Source of the DNA: Linnemannia hyalina
Taxonomy: Eukaryota; Mortierellomycota; Mortierellomycetes; Mortierellales; Mortierellaceae
Direction: 5' to 3'
DNA length: 64,000 nt
NCBI GenBank assembly: GCA_019671135.1
Contig: JAHRHY010000017.1
Coordinates: 558,001 to 622,000, forward strand
Positions 59,175 through 64,000 of this stretch are shown piece by piece. The notes below the pieces were generated by a model. The model did not search any database. It was given only the letters and a program-made list of their open reading frames with translations, and was not told where the DNA came from. Made by a program: the position numbers and the translations under genes. Numbering within the stretch: the stretch's first letter is position 1; each line of letters opens with the position of its first letter.

Positions 59175-60062
59175 ATCAATCGGACGTTGTTTATTATCCT
59201 GACACATAGCCGCATTGACTAGCAATTGGAGCATGTCATCAATGCGACACACGCATTATTCTTAAACGTTGCTGCTGCCAAGGGTGCCAAGACTGTGGGC
59301 CACTCACAAAAAGTTTATTTGCACCTGCAAATCTACTCCCATCAAAAACATAAAAAATCATTGCCTTTTTTTCTTGGGGTGGGCATCTCTTGGTGCTTGC
59401 TGCCATTCATATTCAACTTGAAATGGTAAATCGCTTACCTCGCCACACGGATTAATGCAAACCAAATGGAAGCACCAATAACACATATCCAGTTACCAGT
59501 TCTTTCCTGTCCAGGTAAAAAATAACATACCAATTGGCATCAAACACACGCACTAATGCCCATCACCTTGCCTGTCCAATCAAATCTGCCCACCATGAAC
59601 ATGGGTAGGCAAGCATACATCGCTCCTGTTCCCTTTCTTCACGCCCTGTGCACATACAAAAGAAACAGGTTAACGCTATGCCCAAAATACCAACTCCAAT
59701 CGATCAATTGAAAGAGCACATACTGCCTGTTTGTAGTCGCTGTTCGTTCGATTTGATTGTCCGGATGAACAAAAGATGTCCTTTTCCCGGGGCAATCATC
59801 ATCCGCGGATGAATAATGCCCAGAAACAGAGAGGTCAAGTGACGATGGTGGTAACGGCGGATACGATACGATAATTACAAGGGCTGCGCGCAAGAGAGCC
59901 AGTGCGAGACCAAAGAAAGAAAAATGTCTTGAGCGCAGCACACTCACCATATTCAACTTCCGAAACGTGATTTTGAGAAATAATCCTCACACTCTGCAAC
60001 AGACTACCATGTCGTCACATACGCGGTTGCCCGCCGGCAACCTTCACTCTATATCTCGAACT

Positions 60063-60088
60063 ATCATGATCGCGATCACCATGATCAT
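60063..60088. repeat. Perfect inverted repeat ATCATGAT / ATGATCAT
   Basis: Two 8-base arms separated by a 10-base spacer that itself contains CGCGATC. Possible hairpin or protein site of unknown role. Confidence 0.5.
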
Positions 60089-60221
60089 TACTATAAGGAT
60101 AACCATCGTTGCCAATATACGGCGTTGACAGACCGATGCGGATGCCTCAAAAAGGGGTTTGCCGTCTAAACACGATGGTGCCCCTCCTTGCAGGTGAGAC
60201 ATTTTCCAAAATGGCGGGTAC

Positions 60222-60245
60222 TTTTTTTTTTTTTTTTTTTTTTTT
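60222..60245. repeat. Mononucleotide run, 24 T
   Basis: Uninterrupted T run in the kinase/acyl-CoA oxidase intergenic region. Confidence 0.9.
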
Positions 60246-62037
60246 GGATGTTTTGTGTTAGACGAGGTGTGGACAAGAGAGAAAAGGAGGGAAAAGAGTA
60301 AAGCAAAGAGGAGGCGGAACTGCTGCACATGCTCAAGAGTGGGTAATGGCATTCAGCCGTTAGAAAAGAATGTGTGAGAGAGAGAGAGCAAATAAAATGT
60401 CTCAGAGGCAATTGAGGACGTGTCGGTCGATCTGGCTGTTGGACGGGATCACCATCATCCCACTTAGTCGACACGATCCCTCGTTATTTTACCAAAGTGA
60501 CAAATGGTGAAGAAAAGGGAATCCAGGCTGGATCGGAGGGTAAAGAATGCTAAAAAAGAGGGTCCGGGGTAAGAATGAGATGAAAATGTATGTGGCTTTT
60601 GATCGGAGACAACCCTTGGCTCGGAAATATTGAAGGATACTCCGTGGAGATGTTAGTGTGGGAGTGGAGGTGGATGAGGTTGAGTATGAATCAAAGGATC
60701 GGTCCGACTAGGAATCCAGGGACAGACAGCAACGTTGATTTCTCTCCCGTGCGGCAGAGACTGATCAATAGGGAAAGAAAAGAGGGTGTAACTGAGAGGG
60801 GAGATGAGCGCTTGCACGTGGCGATGATGGGCGGTTCCCTTTGCCTGCAACAAAAAGAGCTGAGTGTTCATGGTCTGACGAAGGGACAGGGCACTGAGGG
60901 CAGGGACATGATTGAAGGTAGCCAATGGAATTGACGAAGCAAAGTTGAACAGGTGAGCACAAGACAGATGTGCTCTGTGTACGAGAGTGTGGGATGCGGG
61001 GAGAGTGTGGGTGCAGTGGCTTCAGTTGTCCACGGATGAAAAAAGAACGAATGAACGAATGAATGAAATCTTCTTTCTTGTGTGGTGCAGTGCAGTGTGA
61101 TCAAATATTGACTACAACTGGGAATAGAACAAAAAGGCAACCGGATTTTCACGTGCAAGGACGAGGAACGAGCATGTATTCGAACGATGTGAAAAAAAAG
61201 AAGGTTGAATCTCTCGCCTTGCAAAATTGTTGTCAATTACAAAGGGATTACTCCCTCCCTTCAACAACCAGCAACCTGGGTCCTTGGCGTGTGATGATCA
61301 CTAGAACAGACAAGCTATACATATTGATCAGATCTGTGTGTATGTACAATAGTGTTGATCAATCAACTGCAACCCACAGGACATTTATTCTCCTAGCACA
61401 CAGACAGCAAAAAGATGTTGCTGTTGTTCTTAGTGTGCATAGAAAGCAAGACAGGAATCTGATCTGCTGTCCGTGGGTCCACGCCATGGCATGTTGATGT
61501 CGTCGTACCGGTACATCTCTCTTATTTTATTTATGCCCTTTCCTTCTGCCCTTGCTGCTTTGTTTGTCTGTCCATCGAAGCATCTCTCTCTTTGAAAAAG
61601 TGGTGCCACGAGTAAACAACAACATCATCGTCAACAGCAACAAGCAACAAGTGACACGACTGTACAAAGCGACATCTCGATCAGCCTAAAAGTAGTGAGC
61701 AATCGAGCAACAAGTCGGCTTTGTCATGCCGCATTTTTTGTTTCTTCTCTTGCTTTCAGTTGTTCCACGGCCTAGCCGGAAAACTTCATATGCAAATGCA
61801 ACCTTCTTACTCTTTTTTTACTTTCCCCTCACCTCACGCCCTAAAACCCTGTTTTTGTTTGTATATTTGTTTGTTTCCATGGACACCTTGGAGGGAGGTA
61901 CAGAGACAAGGACAGATGTCATCGATCCCAATTCAAGTCTGATCCAATTGGAGCCATTTTGCTGGTCCCTGATCTTCTTGAGTGTGTATGTGTGCAGTGT
62001 GTGGATGCAATCTAGTCATTTCCCGTTCCCTCCTCCA

Positions 62038-62043
62038 TATAAA
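62038..62043 (+). promoter_or_regulatory. TATA box (TATAAA) of acyl-CoA oxidase
   Basis: TATAAA about 255 bases before the ATG at 62298, followed by a C/T-rich leader. Confidence 0.5.
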
Positions 62044-62129
62044 TGCGGGGGCTATTTTCTCTCCTGATCACATTTCTCTCTTCTTTTTTCTCTTCTTTTG
62101 TTTCTCCACCAGCCAAAAGTCACTTTTCT

Positions 62130-62130
<1 letters not shown>

Positions 62131-62166
<36 letters not shown>
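62131..62166. repeat. Tandem repeat CACTCT x6
   Basis: Six perfect hexamers in the pyrimidine-rich leader region of the acyl-CoA oxidase gene. Confidence 0.9.
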
Positions 62167-62167
<1 letters not shown>

Positions 62168-62297
62168 TCTTGCTCCCTTTTCTCGTTCACAGCCACTCCA
62201 CCTCCTTCCTTAACCACTTTCCTTCAACAAAGACGCTTTACCCATAACAGTCTTCAATTATCCTTTACGTTATCCACCTACATACATAAATATAACA

Positions 62298-64000
62298 ATG
62301 TCGTCTGACGCCGCTCAACGCCTGGCCTTTGTCCAGTCCCACTTGCAGGTCGCTGCCTGTGCCAACAAGGAGGAGCCCAAGAAGAAGACGTAATTACTCC
62401 TATGCTTTTCTCTTTGTTTTTCCTTGCATTGTTCCTGTTTACGAATGCTTCCCTTGTTGAACAATTGCGCATCGATCGATCGGCATCATATGTTACCCCT
62501 TCTCCTTACTTTTCTTCTCCCTTCGAAAATATTTCAACACATAACTAACATCCTCCTTCTCACAACAATGAACTTGACGAAATAGCCCTCAGGAGTCAAT
62601 GTCGGAGGAGAGAGAAAAGGCGACGTTCGATGTCAGAGAATTGACCTACTTCCTCGACGGCGGTGAGAAGTTCACCAAGATCAGAGAAAAGTTCATGATG
62701 GAGCTCGAGCGCGATCCTACCTTCCGCATGTACGACATGTACGATGTCACCAAGGACCAGATCCGTGAGCGCACCATGGAGAAGGTACTTTTTACATGGC
62801 TTTACTTTCAATTGCTTCTCGAACAGAGAAAGGCGTGCAAAGGAAGAGAGGAGATGACTGCGAGGGGTGATCATGTGCTGACATCTAACGATTATTTTCT
62901 CCCGATACATCTCATCGAATACATCCAATTAGTTCCGCACAATCGTCCACTACGTCTCTGCAGAGCCCCTCCCAATCTTCACCATGCGCATGCAGACCAT
63001 CTCCCTCATCGACCCCGGCTTCTGGACCCGCTTCGGTGTCCACTACGGTCTCTTCTTTGGCGCCCTTCGCGGTTCCGCCACCTCGTCCCAGTTCTCTCAC
63101 TGGGTCTCCAAGGGTGCCCTTGCCCTCAACGGCATGGTCGGATGCTTCGCCATGACCGAGTTGGGTCACGGTTCCAACGTCGCCGGACTCGAGACCACCG
63201 CCACCTTTGACGAGGCCTCCGATCAATTCATCATCCACACCCCCACCATCACCGCTACCAAGTGGTGGATCGGAGGTGCCGCCCACACCGCCACCCACAC
63301 CGTCGTCTTTGCCCAGCTCATCGTCCGTGGCAAGCGTTACGGAACAAAGTCCTTCATCGTCCAGCTCCGTGACACCCGCACCTACGTCCTCATGCCCGGT
63401 ATCAACATTGGAGACATTGGAAAGAAGATGGGTCGTGACGGTATTGATAACGGCTGGATTCAGTTCACCAATGTCCGTATTCCCCGTACCAACATGCTTA
63501 TGAAGCATACCAAGGTTTCCCGTGCTGGTGAGGTCAAGGAACCTCCCATGGCTCAGTTGACTTACGGTGCTTTGATCCAGGGTCGTGTTGCCATGGTTGT
63601 TGACTCGGGTAACATTGCCAAGAAGGCTGTCACCATTGCCGGTCGTTATGCTGCCGTCCGTCGTCAGTTCCAGTCCAGCCCCCATGATGTCCAGGAGACC
63701 AAGCTGATCGACTATGCTATCCACCAGTACCGCCTCATGCCCCTCTTGGCCCAGGCCTACGCCTTCCACTTCACTGGAGTTGAGACGCAGAAGCTCTACG
63801 ACAACCTCATGGACAAACTCGAGTCGACCAAGCCCGGCGATGCCTCAATGCAGGACACCCTCGATACCCTCAAGGAGACCCACGCAACCTCGGCCGGTTT
63901 GAAGGCCTTCTGCACCTGGTCGACCTTGAACGCCATCGAGGCCTGTCGCCAGACCTTGGGCGGTCACGGTTACTCTGCCTACACCGGCCTCGCCACCACC
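62298..64000 (+). CDS. Peroxisomal acyl-CoA oxidase, 5' part, 3' end outside window
   Basis: Exons 62298-62389, 62586-62784 and 62933 to the window end encode the first 453 residues. Junctions are in frame: KKKT-PQESMSEERE and RTMEK-FRTIVHYVSAE. This flavoenzyme carries out the first step of peroxisomal fatty-acid beta-oxidation, making trans-2-enoyl-CoA and hydrogen peroxide. Diagnostic segments are MTELGHGSNVAGLETTATFD (FAD/substrate region), KWWIGGAAHTATHTVVFAQL, IGDIGKKMGRDGIDNGWIQF, RIPRTNMLMKHTKV and GGHGYSAYTGLA near the cut. The catalytic glutamate of the family and any C-terminal peroxisome signal would lie beyond the window. The first exon is short (31 codons). It is divergent from the kinase gene, with a 3.9 kb gap. 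Confidence 0.95.

Larger units (their letters stand above)
58443..62297. other. Long divergent intergenic region between the kinase (-) and acyl-CoA oxidase (+)
   Basis: 3.9 kb shared by two genes read away from each other. It contains C/T-rich leaders at both ends, an ATC-rich microsatellite, a perfect 8-base inverted repeat at 60063-60088, a 24-T run, the acyl-CoA oxidase TATA-like box and a CACTCT repeat. Short frames at 59639-59956 (-), 60590-60934 (+) and 61063-61497 (+) have no recognisable features and are not called. Confidence 0.55.

Noticed and set aside
1..64000. tRNA, rRNA, CRISPR arrays, bacterial-style ribosome sites and operons
   Set aside because: No T-arm/B-box pattern, rRNA segment or spaced direct-repeat array was seen by eye, and the gene structure is eukaryotic. 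A tRNA-scan could still find one I missed.

Overview
The window looks like nuclear DNA of an early-diverging filamentous fungus. The intron-rich genes, short GT-AG introns (mostly 70-140 nt), pyrimidine-rich leaders, TATA-like boxes, glutamine-rich proteins and HDEL-tailed BiP all fit Mortierellomycota (Mortierella/Linnemannia type). That placement is inferred from gene style and protein resemblance; no search was run. All exon boundaries below were read by eye from GT/AG sites and frame continuity.

Layout, left to right: (1) 1-1160 (+), the 3' end of an ABCC (MRP-type) transporter. (2) 2030-5215 (-), a glutamine-rich protein with a conserved-looking C-terminal domain. (3) 7484-12529 (+), a very large S28 (prolyl carboxypeptidase-like) protease with low-complexity insertions inside its catalytic domain. 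(4) 12985-14895 (+), an eight-exon mitochondrial 3-methylglutaconyl-CoA hydratase (AUH type). (5) 15155-16264 (-), an acidic protein of unknown function. (6) 17280-35126 (-), three complete head-to-tail full-length ABCC transporters. Two of them share six-exon structures and near-identical nucleotide-binding-domain tracts that suggest gene conversion. (7) 35784-36892 (-), a small putative membrane protein. (8) 37589-40095 (-), the ER Hsp70 BiP/Kar2. (9) 41318-47363 (-), a twelve-exon protein joining a WD40-like propeller to a six-helix TRP-like cation channel. (10) 47364-51061, a 3.7 kb gap with one possible unrecognised spliced gene and one odd island. (11) 51062-53581 (-), mitochondrial succinyl-CoA:3-oxoacid CoA-transferase (SCOT). 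(12) 54532-58442 (-), an Rck2/Srk1-like protein kinase. (13) 62298-64000 (+), the 5' part of a peroxisomal acyl-CoA oxidase, cut by the window end.

Functionally the window mixes export of conjugates (ABCC array), lipid, leucine and ketone-body catabolism (acyl-CoA oxidase, AUH hydratase, SCOT), ER folding (BiP), stress signalling (Rck2-like kinase) and ion signalling (TRP-like channel). Apart from the ABCC array there is no sign of a co-regulated cluster. The most unusual items are the propeller-channel fusion, the S28 protease whose Asp-to-His catalytic spacing is stretched by a histidine-rich insert, and the patchy homogenisation between two tandem ABCC genes.
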